Shown here: piece after piece, positions 52,710-61,320 of the stretch | Layout of the letters: each line of letters opens with the position of its first letter | Numbering within the stretch: position 1 is the stretch's first letter | Source of the DNA: FEN-1099 sp964511015 | GTDB lineage: Bacteria; Lernaellota; Lernaellaia; Lernaellales; Lernaellaceae | Direction of reading: 5' to 3' | NCBI GenBank assembly: GCA_964511015.1 | Contig: CAZEDX010000002.1 | Span: 62,001 to 126,000, forward strand | DNA length: 64,000 nt | Program-made: the position numbers and the translations under genes | The notes under the pieces: generated by a model | Told to the model about the DNA's origin: nothing | The model's input: the letters and a program-made list of their open reading frames with translations, nothing else | Database searches by the model: none

Positions 52710-53661
52710 GCGCCCGCACTTCTGCTTGCGTCCGGCCCATGCAGTTTGGGTCGTCGTGGCCCTCGTCGCCCTCGCCCTGCTGGTGCTCGGCCTGCGCAAG
52801 CCGAGCCAGCCGCAGAAACGCGACCCGAGCGGGCGTAAGATCGCCGCCGACACCTGGGAATGGGGGCTAGACTATGACAAAGGCTTCATTCCCGGCGAAT
52901 TAAAATGGGCGCGCGATCTGCAACGGCAACTGCGGGTCAACATGGCTTGGGGTTTGACCGAGCAGCGGCCGGACACCGCCAACATGGCGCGCATCACCGG
53001 CGGTTCGTTCACCCTCGGCGAAGACCAGCCGGATGCAACAGAAGAGACCCTGCCCCGCCAGACCTTTGACGTGCGATCGTTCTACCTTGATCGCCAAGAG
53101 GTTTCGTTCGGAGACTACCAACGTTGCGTCGAGGCTCACCAGTGCTTGCCGGTCTACCCCAACGAACAGTGCCCGCATGGCCCAGGCGACCCGGCACAAG
53201 TGCCCTACTATCTGGCCGACCGGTATTGCCGCTGGGTCGGCAAACGTCTGCCGACCGAAGTGGAATGGGAGGCCGCGGCGCGCGGAAGCGACCGGCGTAC
53301 CTACCCCTGGGGCAATGATGCCCCCGATCCGACACGCGCCAACATCTGCGGCGCTGAATGCCAGATGCCATTTGCCGACGCGACCTGGCGCGACCGGTAT
53401 GCCTGCACCGCGCCGGTCGACAGTTTCCCGGCCGGGGCCACCCCGGACGGCGTACTCAACCTGTCGGGCAATGTGCGGGAATGGACGCAATCGGCTTCGC
53501 CGCTGGCGCGGCACCAGCATGTCGCGCGTGGCGCTTCGTGGTATTCCGACCGCAACCAATTGCGGGCTTCAACCCGCCAGATCTGGCACCCCGGTATCCG
53601 CCTGGACGACAAGGGCTTCCGTTGCGCGGCTGACGCGGCTTCTGAGTCGCCGGCGAACTAG
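52681..53661 (+). CDS. Membrane-anchored FGE/SUMF1-fold protein without catalytic cysteines
   Basis: A 326-residue protein. ATG 52681 is my best start (52675 and 52669 are alternatives); it overlaps the C45-like gene. A membrane helix covers about 18-38 (VWVVVALVALALLVLGL), so the domain is outside. The formylglycine-generating-enzyme fold is clear: ITGGSFTLGEDQPDA, FYLDRQEVSFGDYQRCVEAH, VGKRLPTEVEWEAAARGSD, YPWGNDAPDP, LSGNVREWTQSAS, and KGFRCA at the end. The active-site cysteine pair of true FGE is absent (ARGASWYSDRNQLRAS). It is more likely a binding or structural member. It converges with the Asp-rich lipoprotein gene. Confidence 0.8.
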   Translation: MTSPPSPAGKRPHFCLRPAHAVWVVVALVALALLVLGLRKPSQPQKRDPSGRKIAADTWEWGLDYDKGFIPGELKWARDLQRQLRVNMAWGLTEQRPDTANMARITGGSFTLGEDQPDATEETLPRQTFDVRSFYLDRQEVSFGDYQRCVEAHQCLPVYPNEQCPHGPGDPAQVPYYLADRYCRWVGKRLPTEVEWEAAARGSDRRTYPWGNDAPDPTRANICGAECQMPFADATWRDRYACTAPVDSFPAGATPDGVLNLSGNVREWTQSASPLARHQHVARGASWYSDRNQLRASTRQIWHPGIRLDDKGFRCAADAASESPAN

Positions 53662-55454
53662 CGAGTCCAGCGCCCCAGCCAATAGGCATAGAGATAGTCG
53701 ACCGCCGGCAGCAGTCGCGTGCCGTCGGAACCGCCATTGACCTCATACGGGTTCGAGCGCCAGAAGTAGTTGCTCGGCGGGCGCACGCTCATCGGCACCA
53801 CCTCCACCGACACCACCTTATCCCCTCGGCCCAGCAAGGGCATCAGGTCGAGTTCGGTCTGGCCGTCCACGCACAGGCAATGGCCCGCGGCGATTTCGTC
53901 CTCGTCACAGTTGATGACTTCCCATTCCCAGAACGGCACCGCGGGAAACGTTTCCAACGTGAACAGGCCGTTGGCCAGCGCATCCTGATCGGGCACGCCG
54001 GCCATATAGGTGTACGCGCTGGCATCGGCCACGCTCGCCGCATAGATGAAATCGAAGAGGCTCTGTTGAGTCAGTTTGGGCTGGCGTGCGTGCCACAGCG
54101 GCTTGTCGTACAAACGATCGGACAGCGCAAGCTTGACCAGATCACGCGACGACTGGCGCTTCAAGTAGCGGTGGGCCAGCCAAGCACCTTGGAAAGCCAT
54201 GTTGTAGCTGCTGTAGTTCGACCAGACCCACAGGTCAACGCCCACCTGATTCTGGCGGGCGATCTGGTCGAGGTGCCGCTGATCGATCAGCTCGTCGTAC
54301 AGGTACGCGTCGACCTCCGCATCCTCCGCAACGTACGAGAGTGCAGCCACGATGCCGATAGCCATTAGCGAATACATGCCATTCTTGATCGGCAGCCATG
54401 GCAGGTAGATGCGGTCGTAGTTGTGTTCGTTCAAATAGCCGTGGTAGGTCGTGCGGCCGTCGGCGTCGGGGATTTCCAGGTCAAAGCCGCTGGCGCGCAC
54501 CACCGACAACGCCAGCGCCAATTGGCGCGCGTCTTCCTGCAACGTTGCTTTGGTCGCGTCGTCGAAGGTGGGATCGTCACGGATCACTTCCCATGCACCG
54601 GCAAAAGCCGACGCCCAGCCGACGTACATGTCGCGGCTGCAAGAGTCGATCCACACATAGTTCGGGTACTTGCCGCCGATGGAATTGTCGTCACGGGCGG
54701 TGCCGTTGTCCTTTTCCGGCGGCAGCGGATTGCCGTCTTCGTCGAACAGTGGCGTAGTCACAACGTTCGGACCGTTGCCCGGAATGTCGGTGCGCAAAAA
54801 ACCGCGGGCGATCACGCCCGGAGTGCCGGTGATGTCGACGGCGATGTGCAACGCTTCGAGTGCCGCCTGCAGAAATCCGCGGGCGCGATCGACGTCTTCC
54901 TGCGGGTAACCCTCGTCGCGCAGCACGCCGTAGCGATAGGCGTCAGCCGCGATGCCGACGCCGGAATAGAGGCCGGCGGTGAACTGCCATTCGGTAACGA
55001 CTTCGAACGGATCCTTCCCCGTCGTGCCCGCGAAATCCCAGCTGTCGGATTCGGTCAGGAATTCTTCGATCAACGCACGGTTCTCGGGCTCGGTCAGCGC
55101 CACCGAGACGTCGGCGTTGATCGCCATGCCGTAGGCGTTGAAGATGTGGAACTGGCGCTCGTGCTGTTCCACGGCAGCCTCCAATTCGGCGTCGTAGCCT
55201 TCCTCGCCCGGACCCGGGATCAGCGACGGCGGTACCACATCATCATCGTCGGCCGTGTCGTCGTCGGCGTCATCATCCGCCGTATCATCATCGACATCGT
55301 CATCCGCCTGGTCGTCATCGGTCTGATCGTCGTCGGCGGAAGCATTGTCGTCCGCGGAGTCGTTGTCGTCATCATCATTGCCGCAAGAAACCGTGGCCGC
55401 GAGCAAGAACAACAGAGCTAGAAATACCGCCGGAAACACCGCCTTGGCGCGCAT
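53658..55454 (-). CDS. Large lipoprotein with Asp-rich tether
   Basis: A 598-residue protein. Lipobox AATVSC (Cys24) is followed at once by a nearly pure Asp/Ala/Thr stretch (26-72). A globular, mostly helical domain of about 520 residues comes next, rich in aromatic and acidic residues (YVGWASAFAGAWEVIRDD, YSSYNMAFQGAWLAHRYLK). Paired Cys occur in INCDEDEIAAGHCLCVDG. The alpha/alpha-toroid-like pattern could suit a glycan-active enzyme, but I recognise no family motif. The acidic tether would hold the domain away from the membrane and bind calcium. Single gene, convergent with the FGE-fold gene. Confidence 0.65.
   Translation of the reverse strand: MRAKAVFPAVFLALLFLLAATVSCGNDDDDNDSADDNASADDDQTDDDQADDDVDDDTADDDADDDTADDDDVVPPSLIPGPGEEGYDAELEAAVEQHERQFHIFNAYGMAINADVSVALTEPENRALIEEFLTESDSWDFAGTTGKDPFEVVTEWQFTAGLYSGVGIAADAYRYGVLRDEGYPQEDVDRARGFLQAALEALHIAVDITGTPGVIARGFLRTDIPGNGPNVVTTPLFDEDGNPLPPEKDNGTARDDNSIGGKYPNYVWIDSCSRDMYVGWASAFAGAWEVIRDDPTFDDATKATLQEDARQLALALSVVRASGFDLEIPDADGRTTYHGYLNEHNYDRIYLPWLPIKNGMYSLMAIGIVAALSYVAEDAEVDAYLYDELIDQRHLDQIARQNQVGVDLWVWSNYSSYNMAFQGAWLAHRYLKRQSSRDLVKLALSDRLYDKPLWHARQPKLTQQSLFDFIYAASVADASAYTYMAGVPDQDALANGLFTLETFPAVPFWEWEVINCDEDEIAAGHCLCVDGQTELDLMPLLGRGDKVVSVEVVPMSVRPPSNYFWRSNPYEVNGGSDGTRLLPAVDYLYAYWLGRWTR
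55249..55377 (-). repeat. Degenerate Asp-codon repeat inside the lipoprotein gene
   Basis: On the minus strand this segment is built of GAC/GAT codons separated by GCG, ACG, CAG or GTC codons in a rough 12-15-base period. It encodes the tether A-D-D-D-x-x-D-D-D. Codon choice varies, which limits slippage, yet the length could differ between strains. Read on the plus strand it gives a false Ile/Val-rich frame. Confidence 0.7.
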
Positions 55455-55654
55455 GGCCTACCCCACCGGATTGTTTTTCCCGACGGGAAGAAGGTAGACG
55501 ATTCGCTCCGACGAAACAATAGATGTGTTCTTTGCCTTGCCTTTGACCTGGGGCGTTGTTAGCTTGGGGAAAAAGGCGGTTTTGTGTCGCGGCCCGCCGC
55601 GGTTATGATTTGGTAATGGCCACCTAGTTCATGGTGAAAGCGAAGGAGGAAAAC

Positions 55655-56050
55655 ATGCCCCAATTGCACGAGAAAATTCAACAAGCCGACTGGAAAGCCG
55701 AAAAACACGTCCCGGTGATCGAATGCCCCGACTCGATCGCGGCGAACACGCCCGTGGAGATCAAGGTCAGTGTGGGCAAGGAAATCGCCCACCCGAACAC
55801 CACCGAGCATCACATCCGTTGGATCACGTTGGCCTTCCAGCCCGACGGTGGAAAATTCGTCTACGACGTGGCCCGTTTTGAGTTCAACGTTCATGGCGAA
55901 TCGACGGACGGCGCGAATAAGGGTCCGGCGTACTGCGAACCGGTGGCCTCGGTCCGCGCCAAGTTTGACCGACCGGGCACGCTGTTCGCGTTGGCCTACT
56001 GCAATATTCACGGTCTGTGGGAAAGCTCGAAGGCGATCGTGATCGCTTAG
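55655..56050 (+). CDS. Superoxide reductase (neelaredoxin type, class II)
   Basis: A 131-residue protein. ATG 55655 follows AAGGAGG; an upstream in-frame ATG (55631) has no site. The iron centre ligands are His18 (EKHVPVIE, with Glu16 and Lys17 at the active site), His46 (IAHPNTTEHHIRWI), His52, Cys116 and His119 (YCNIHGLW). The N-terminal Cys4 desulforedoxin domain of class I is absent. It reduces superoxide to hydrogen peroxide in the cytoplasm, typical of anaerobes. It stands alone on the plus strand. Confidence 0.93.
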   Translation: MPQLHEKIQQADWKAEKHVPVIECPDSIAANTPVEIKVSVGKEIAHPNTTEHHIRWITLAFQPDGGKFVYDVARFEFNVHGESTDGANKGPAYCEPVASVRAKFDRPGTLFALAYCNIHGLWESSKAIVIA

Positions 56051-56094
56051 CGAAGAAATGACCGGGCGTGGGGTAGCCGACGACCGTGGTTCGC

Positions 56095-56730
56095 CTAGGC
56101 TGCCCCGACGCGCAAGCGCTTTTCTGTTTCCTGCGCTTTGCCCAGCAGGTCGCGGCTGTGGTGTGAGATACCGCCTATGTTGGTGACCGCTTTGCCGATG
56201 TCCTGAGCTAGTTCGCGCATCCGCTCCGACACGACGCCGAACGCCGCGCCATTTGAACCCAGGCGGGTAGCCTCAATGGCAGCATTCACCGTGACGATGC
56301 GGATCTCACGCAACACAGCCTGTATCCCATTCGAGGTGTCGTCGATTTGGCCGACGGCATTGGCCAGCGAGCTGGTCAACTCCTCCAATTGTTCGCGCGC
56401 CTCATTTTGGCGCAACACCATGTCGACCATAATGCGCGCCGCGCGGGCGGACATGATCTCCTGATCAGGTCGCATGGCCTGGATAACGTTCTGGCGCACT
56501 TTTTCATTGCCGGTCACTTCTACCACTAGGTTTGCCGCGCTCTGGCCGACCATGTACGGCAGATCAGAGCCGGTGGGAAAACCATATTCGCGCGCCTTCA
56601 ACATACCAATTGCCTGAGGGTTCGGGTCGACGACGCCGACTACCGTCAACGTGCGATCGGCACGAAAAAGGTCAATCAGAGTAGCCGTCGCCCGCCCACC
56701 GCCAACAAACACTACTCCAGATTGTCCCAT
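56095..56730 (-). CDS. Rossmann-fold / chemoreceptor signalling-domain fusion
   Basis: A 211-residue soluble protein, ATG 56730 with GGAGGAAGAGG upstream. Residues 1-110 look like an NAD-binding domain: VVFVGGGRATATLIDLF, VVGVVDPNPQAIGMLKAREYG, NLVVEVTGNEKVRQNVIQ. Residues 112-211 resemble the cytoplasmic hairpin of methyl-accepting chemotaxis proteins: VTVNAAIEATRLGSNGAAFG, VVSERMRELAQDIGKAV. There is no membrane segment or HAMP. The hairpin is short, and its QTNLLALNAA tip is altered (EIRIVTVNAA). It could sense a redox or nucleotide state and signal to CheA/CheW, none of which are in the window. Confidence 0.72.
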   Translation of the reverse strand: MGQSGVVFVGGGRATATLIDLFRADRTLTVVGVVDPNPQAIGMLKAREYGFPTGSDLPYMVGQSAANLVVEVTGNEKVRQNVIQAMRPDQEIMSARAARIMVDMVLRQNEAREQLEELTSSLANAVGQIDDTSNGIQAVLREIRIVTVNAAIEATRLGSNGAAFGVVSERMRELAQDIGKAVTNIGGISHHSRDLLGKAQETEKRLRVGAA

Positions 56731-56899
56731 CCCCTCTTCCTCCGAAACGTCTTTTTTTTTTGCAACTTTTTGCCTAGTTTACCGCTCACTCGCGTTAATA
56801 CTGATCGGCGCGCTCGACAAAGTCGCAAAGCAACTTTTCACAGCCTATGTTTATGCAGGATAATTTCGGACAAATGGGACACAAGAGACAGTGGAAATC

Positions 56900-57613
56900 C
56901 TAGCTAATTACGCGGCGATAAATACCCGGTGGCAGGACGCGGGCGAAACTCATCAGCATTCGCATCGGCCAGGGGAAGACAATGTCGATGCAACCGCGGT
57001 CGATACCGCGCATGATCGTTGCCGCCGCTTTGGCGGCTGTCCACTGGAACGGCCGGCTGGCGCCTTTGGCCATCGGGGTATCGACGAAGCCCGGGTGAAC
57101 AGTAATGAAGTTCAGTCCGAGCTTCCCGTAGGTAACGCGCATCGCTTCCAGACCCACCGACAGTGCAGCCTTGCTGGCACAGTAGGCGGCCGCCTTGGGC
57201 AATCCCCGGTAGGCCGCCATGCTGGCGATACCGACAAAGGTGCCGTGCCCACGCTCGACCAGTCGCGGAAACAGCGCATCGATGAAGTATAGCGCGCCGA
57301 AGTAGTTGACCGCAAAGACGCGTTCGTGCAAGGCGAGATCGAACGAATGGCGCGATTCGAGATCGCCATTACCGGCATTGAGAATCACGATGTCGGGCAA
57401 TTCCGGCAGTTCGGCACAAATCTTCTGCACGGCGGCTTTGTCGCTGACATCGCAAATCAGTGGTACGAAGCGGTCGCCTAGTTCCGCGGCCAAGGCCGCC
57501 AGCCGTTCCTGCCGCCGCGCCACACCGAAAACGCGGTCGCCTCGCGCGACCGCCAGGCGAGCCATCTGTTCGCCCATGCCGGAAGATGCACCGGTGATCA
57601 AGTAGCTTTTCAC
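56900..57613 (-). CDS. Short-chain dehydrogenase/reductase
   Basis: A 237-residue NAD(P) oxidoreductase, GTG start 57613 with GGAGG 6 bases upstream. It has the dinucleotide loop TGASSGMGEQMA, NAG in VILNAGNGD and Asn103. The catalytic set is Ser131, Tyr144 and Lys148 (AYCASKAAL), with HPGFVDTPM. The C-terminal basic-hydrophobic tail (MRMLMSFARVLPPGIYRRV) is typical of a lipid- or membrane-associated SDR group. Substrate unknown. It follows the GDSL lipoprotein gene by 24 bases. Confidence 0.9.
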   Translation of the reverse strand: MKSYLITGASSGMGEQMARLAVARGDRVFGVARRQERLAALAAELGDRFVPLICDVSDKAAVQKICAELPELPDIVILNAGNGDLESRHSFDLALHERVFAVNYFGALYFIDALFPRLVERGHGTFVGIASMAAYRGLPKAAAYCASKAALSVGLEAMRVTYGKLGLNFITVHPGFVDTPMAKGASRPFQWTAAKAAATIMRGIDRGCIDIVFPWPMRMLMSFARVLPPGIYRRVIS

Positions 57614-57637
57614 GAAGTCCTCCGTGGGAACGAGCCG

Positions 57638-58390
57638 TCAGGGTATTGCGGCGCCGTTGAGCGGGCCGAAGAAGTTGTCGTAGATCCGTTGCATCACCAC
57701 CCGGTAGCCACCGTTGGACGGGTGTATACAGTCCTCTTCGGGGAAGTATTTGGCCGGAGACGGACGCAGATAGTTCGGCGCCTGCGGCATGCCGCCTGCC
57801 TCCTGCAGCGCCCCAAGCAGATTGGTAGCGTAGACTTCCGGATAGTCCTCGTCGATGCGTTGCGCGATTTTGGTCAGCTCCGCAAACAACTTGTTCTGGG
57901 TGTAGGTATTGCCGCCCAACATCGCCTGTCCCATAACTACACATTCGACGGTGTGTTCGAAATTGGGAAAGTCATAGCCGTTGAGCGAGATTTGGAGGTA
58001 CGGCGCGACCGCCAACAGGCCGTCGATGACCGTGCGGATATCCGCTTCGATTTGCGTGAACACCTCATCGCCCAGGCCGCCGAGCAGATAACCATCGAGC
58101 AGATCATTGCCGCCGAGGCTGACCACCGCCCAAGTAATGTCTCGATTGCCGACCAGCAGGGCCTGTACATCGAGCAAGAACCCCGGTTCGGCCCACAACG
58201 AAGCGGTGCTGCCGGCAATGCCTTTGTTCCAGACCTCGGTTTCTACCCCGTGGGCGCGAATCACCGCGGCCATGTCGTCGCACCAGCCATCGGCCCAGCT
58301 ATCGCCGATGGAAACGACGTTGATCTTCGGTTTGCATGCACCGGCGCACAACACCACCAACAACACCAAGATCAAATACCGGCTGCGCAT
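57638..58390 (-). CDS. SGNH/GDSL-family hydrolase lipoprotein
   Basis: A 250-residue protein, start ATG 58390 giving signal YLILVLLVVLCAGAC (Cys19). The SGNH blocks are SIGDSWADGW with nucleophile Ser31, NKGIAGSTASLW, SLGGNDLLDGYLLG and the D-x-x-H in EEDCIHPSNGGYRVVM. It is a membrane-anchored esterase or lipase facing the periplasm or surface. It forms a minus-strand group with the orphan upstream and the SDR downstream. Confidence 0.85.
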   Translation of the reverse strand: MRSRYLILVLLVVLCAGACKPKINVVSIGDSWADGWCDDMAAVIRAHGVETEVWNKGIAGSTASLWAEPGFLLDVQALLVGNRDITWAVVSLGGNDLLDGYLLGGLGDEVFTQIEADIRTVIDGLLAVAPYLQISLNGYDFPNFEHTVECVVMGQAMLGGNTYTQNKLFAELTKIAQRIDEDYPEVYATNLLGALQEAGGMPQAPNYLRPSPAKYFPEEDCIHPSNGGYRVVMQRIYDNFFGPLNGAAIP

Positions 58391-58429
58391 GGCAACCCCA
58401 AGAAATTGGTTCACTTGAAGGGTTTCATA

Positions 58430-58759
58430 TCACAATTCGAGGATCTCTTGCAGCAGGCGCTCGACCTCGCGCCACAATAGCGGGTCATGCGTACCTACCC
58501 GGCCGTCGTACGACAACCCGTCGCCGCTCAACGGAGGGACCGTCGCCGCAGGGCCGCATAGACGGCTGGCGCCGAGGACAATCGCCTCGCGGAGGTGACG
58601 GATGGCTTCTTCACGGTCGCACTCTTCCAGTCGGTTCCGGTCCCCGGCTTCGAAGAAACACAAAAAGGTACCGGTGACATACGCGGCCACTTCCGGGCGC
58701 GTCTTTTTGAAGTGATCGGCGAACTCGAACACCTTTCTTCGGACATCCTGCCTAGTCAT
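58430..58759 (-). CDS. Hypothetical small protein
   Basis: A 109-residue protein, ATG 58759 preceded by TGAGGTGACTG. The N-terminal half is helical and charged (VRRKVFEFADHFKKTRPEVA, REEAIRHLREAIVLGASRL). A Gly/Pro linker and a final amphipathic helix (LLWREVERLLQEIL) follow. No signal, membrane segment or known motif. Base composition and third-position GC resemble its neighbours, which supports a real gene. It lies 39 bases before the GDSL gene. Confidence 0.55.
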   Translation of the reverse strand: MTRQDVRRKVFEFADHFKKTRPEVAAYVTGTFLCFFEAGDRNRLEECDREEAIRHLREAIVLGASRLCGPAATVPPLSGDGLSYDGRVGTHDPLLWREVERLLQEILEL

Positions 58760-58923
58760 CAGTCACCTCATATTGTACATTCCAATTTTGACAGACCAAT
58801 TATCTACCCGACCCTACAGCCAAGATCAAGAGTGTGGAAAGTACCCCATTACTCGGCCAACAACTTGCGGAAGGGCCACGCTGGCATTAGTGTAACGTAG
58901 TCCATTTCGTGTGGAGGACGGAA

Positions 58924-61317
58924 ATGCAACACCCGGCCCCAAACCCCAAAAATATATGGCAGCCTTCGGAAAAACTTTCGCCTCGCGTCCGCCGCCTGCG
59001 CGAAGAGTACTTCTCGTTCCGCGAACGCGATCATTTCCGCAACGAAGTTCGCGGCTTCACAACCGGCAAACCGTGGGACAGCGTCTGGGCGCCGCACTCT
59101 TGGTCGATCGTGCCTGAGTCGTTCCCGTTCTTTGCGGCGTTCGCCGATAGCCTGCTAGCCGGAGCGCGGGAAGTATCCTTCCCCGAATCGTTCTACCGCG
59201 AACCGCTGGTGATCCGGCGCGCCAAGTTCTTTGCCGAGGTGTTGCGCAAACATCTAGGCGTAAAGATACTCGATGGCGAACTGATCGTGGGTTCGTACTT
59301 TAACACGGCGCTGTCGTTCACACACGACAAAAGTGAAGCACGCGAGTACCAGCGCTTGGAGACAAAGTTCTGGAATGAAGCGAAGCACCTGCACGAGTTG
59401 GGCATCGGCAATTGCGGCGCCATCTCCGGCCACCTGATCCCAAACTACAAAGACGTACTGATCAAGGGCTTTGCCGGCATCGTCGAGGAAATCCAGCGGC
59501 TGATCACGCCGGAGAAATCCCACGCCAATGATGTGCGCCGCGCGATGATCATCACTGCCGAAGCGGCGCGCGATCTGGCCGCGCGGTACGCCGACGAGGC
59601 GGCGCGTCTGGCCGCCGCCGAAACAAGCCCGCAACGCCGCCGCGAGTTGGAAGCCACCGCGCAGATGTGCCGGCGGGTGCCGTGGCAGCCCGCTCGGTCG
59701 TTCCATGAAGCAGTGCAGTCGTTGTGGCTGGCGCACATGCTGATCATGGCACAGGAGAGCTATCCGGGGCCCGGCCTGTCGCATGGCCGCATCGATCAAT
59801 ACCTGTTTCCGTATTACCGTGCCGATCTCGATGCCGGCGTGCTCGATCGCGCGCAGGCCAAAGAAATCCTGCATTGCTTCTGGATCAAGCATAACTATGC
59901 GTATGACTACCAGGGCCGTGTCGGGCCGAACCAAGGTATCGTCTCCGGCTTCGGCCAGTTGGTGACTCTCGGCGGCATCGACGCCCAAGGCCATGATGCC
60001 AGCAATGACCTGACCTGGCTGATACTCGAGGTCATCGAAGAAATGAACCTGCTCGAGCCCAAACCCAACATTCGCCTGCACCGAAATACGCCCGAGCCGC
60101 TCCTGCGCGAGGTGGCACGGCTGGTGGCCAAGGCCCAGGGCTCGCCGTTCCTGCTCAACTTCGACGAGAATTCGATGCGCGGCCTCGAGTGGGAAGGCCT
60201 GCCGAAGGACCAGGTGTGGGACTACGCGCCCGTCGGCTGTCTCGAGAACACGCTGCAGGGCGACGATCGATCAGGCACGGTCGACGTCAACCTCAATCTG
60301 GCCAAGGCGGTAGAACTGGCGCTGAATGATGGCAAAGACGTCGCCACCGGCGAGCAGATCGGTCCGTCCACCGGCGATCCGCGTATGTTCGCCAACTACG
60401 ACGCGTTCCGCACAGCGTTCTATCGTCAACTCGATGCGTTGGCCGACCGCCTGCTCCAAGCCAACAACCTTGCTGATGAAATCCGCGCCCGTTTCCAGCC
60501 GACACCCTATCTGTCGCTGATGGTTGGCGGCTGCGCCGAGAAAGGCCTCGACGTCACGGAGGGCGGAGCGCGCCACAACTTCATCACCGTCGAAGGCGTC
60601 GCGCTGGCCACGACGATCGACTCGCTGCTGGCAGTAAAGAAGCTGGTGTTCGACGACAAGAAGATCAGCATGAACGACCTGCTGCGCGCGTTGGCCGACA
60701 ACTTCGTGGGTCACGAGAAGATACAGGCTATGCTGCAAAACAAAGCGCCGAAATACGGCAATGACAACGACGACGCCGACGAGATCGCACGCGAGGTATC
60801 GCTGCATTGGACGAAGAAGGTCGCCACCTACGTGACGCCGGCGACCGGCAAGCGTTACCGGGCCGGATACCTGTCCTGGAACTACTGGGTGTCTTACGCG
60901 CCGAGCACCGCGGCCACGCCCAACGGCCGCCCGCGCGGCAAGTTCCTTTCGAACGGCGTCTGCCCGGTGACCGGTATGGATGCGCATGGACCGACGGCCA
61001 ACATCCGGTCGGTCGGCAAGCTCGCGCTTGAAACCGCGCCTAACGGCGGTTCGCACACGCTTTCGCTCTCGCCGTCGCTGCTACGCGACGAAGAACACGT
61101 CGGTAAACTGATGGGGTTGCTGCGCGCCTATGGCGAGGAAGGCGGCACCGCGCTGCAGATCAACGTGGTTGACGCTGAAACACTACGACAGGCGCAGGCC
61201 AAACCCGAAGACTATCGGAACTTGCTGGTCCGCGTGACCGGCTACAACGCCTACTTCGTGATGATCGGCAAGGAAATTCAGGACGAGATCATCGCGCGCG
61301 AGTCGCACAAGCTGTAG
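58924..61317 (+). CDS. Glycyl radical enzyme, substrate unknown
   Basis: A 797-residue enzyme, ATG 58924 with GGAGG upstream. The radical site is Gly773 in VRVTGYNAYFVMIG close to the C-terminus. The thiyl site is Cys439 in YAPVGCLENTLQGDD, followed by Glu441, the C-x-E pattern shared by dehydratase, decarboxylase and C-N lyase members but not pyruvate formate-lyase. LSHGRIDQYLFPYYRADLD and MVGGCAEKGLDVTEGGARH are general family marks. DRSGTVDVNLNLAKAVEL just after the Cys is distinctive. No small subunit (as in 4-hydroxyphenylacetate decarboxylase) and no microcompartment gene is present. It needs strict anaerobiosis and the activase encoded 3 bases downstream. Confidence 0.92.
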   Translation: MQHPAPNPKNIWQPSEKLSPRVRRLREEYFSFRERDHFRNEVRGFTTGKPWDSVWAPHSWSIVPESFPFFAAFADSLLAGAREVSFPESFYREPLVIRRAKFFAEVLRKHLGVKILDGELIVGSYFNTALSFTHDKSEAREYQRLETKFWNEAKHLHELGIGNCGAISGHLIPNYKDVLIKGFAGIVEEIQRLITPEKSHANDVRRAMIITAEAARDLAARYADEAARLAAAETSPQRRRELEATAQMCRRVPWQPARSFHEAVQSLWLAHMLIMAQESYPGPGLSHGRIDQYLFPYYRADLDAGVLDRAQAKEILHCFWIKHNYAYDYQGRVGPNQGIVSGFGQLVTLGGIDAQGHDASNDLTWLILEVIEEMNLLEPKPNIRLHRNTPEPLLREVARLVAKAQGSPFLLNFDENSMRGLEWEGLPKDQVWDYAPVGCLENTLQGDDRSGTVDVNLNLAKAVELALNDGKDVATGEQIGPSTGDPRMFANYDAFRTAFYRQLDALADRLLQANNLADEIRARFQPTPYLSLMVGGCAEKGLDVTEGGARHNFITVEGVALATTIDSLLAVKKLVFDDKKISMNDLLRALADNFVGHEKIQAMLQNKAPKYGNDNDDADEIAREVSLHWTKKVATYVTPATGKRYRAGYLSWNYWVSYAPSTAATPNGRPRGKFLSNGVCPVTGMDAHGPTANIRSVGKLALETAPNGGSHTLSLSPSLLRDEEHVGKLMGLLRAYGEEGGTALQINVVDAETLRQAQAKPEDYRNLLVRVTGYNAYFVMIGKEIQDEIIARESHKL

Positions 61318-61320
61318 ACG

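Noticed and set aside
54423..55421. Plus-strand frame ending in an Ile/Val-rich, membrane-like stretch
   Set aside because: The hydrophobic run is the antisense reading of GAC/GAT codons in the Asp-rich tether, not a membrane protein.
58788..58816. TTGACA near the glycyl radical operon as a promoter
   Set aside because: No acceptable -10 element occurs 15-19 bases downstream.
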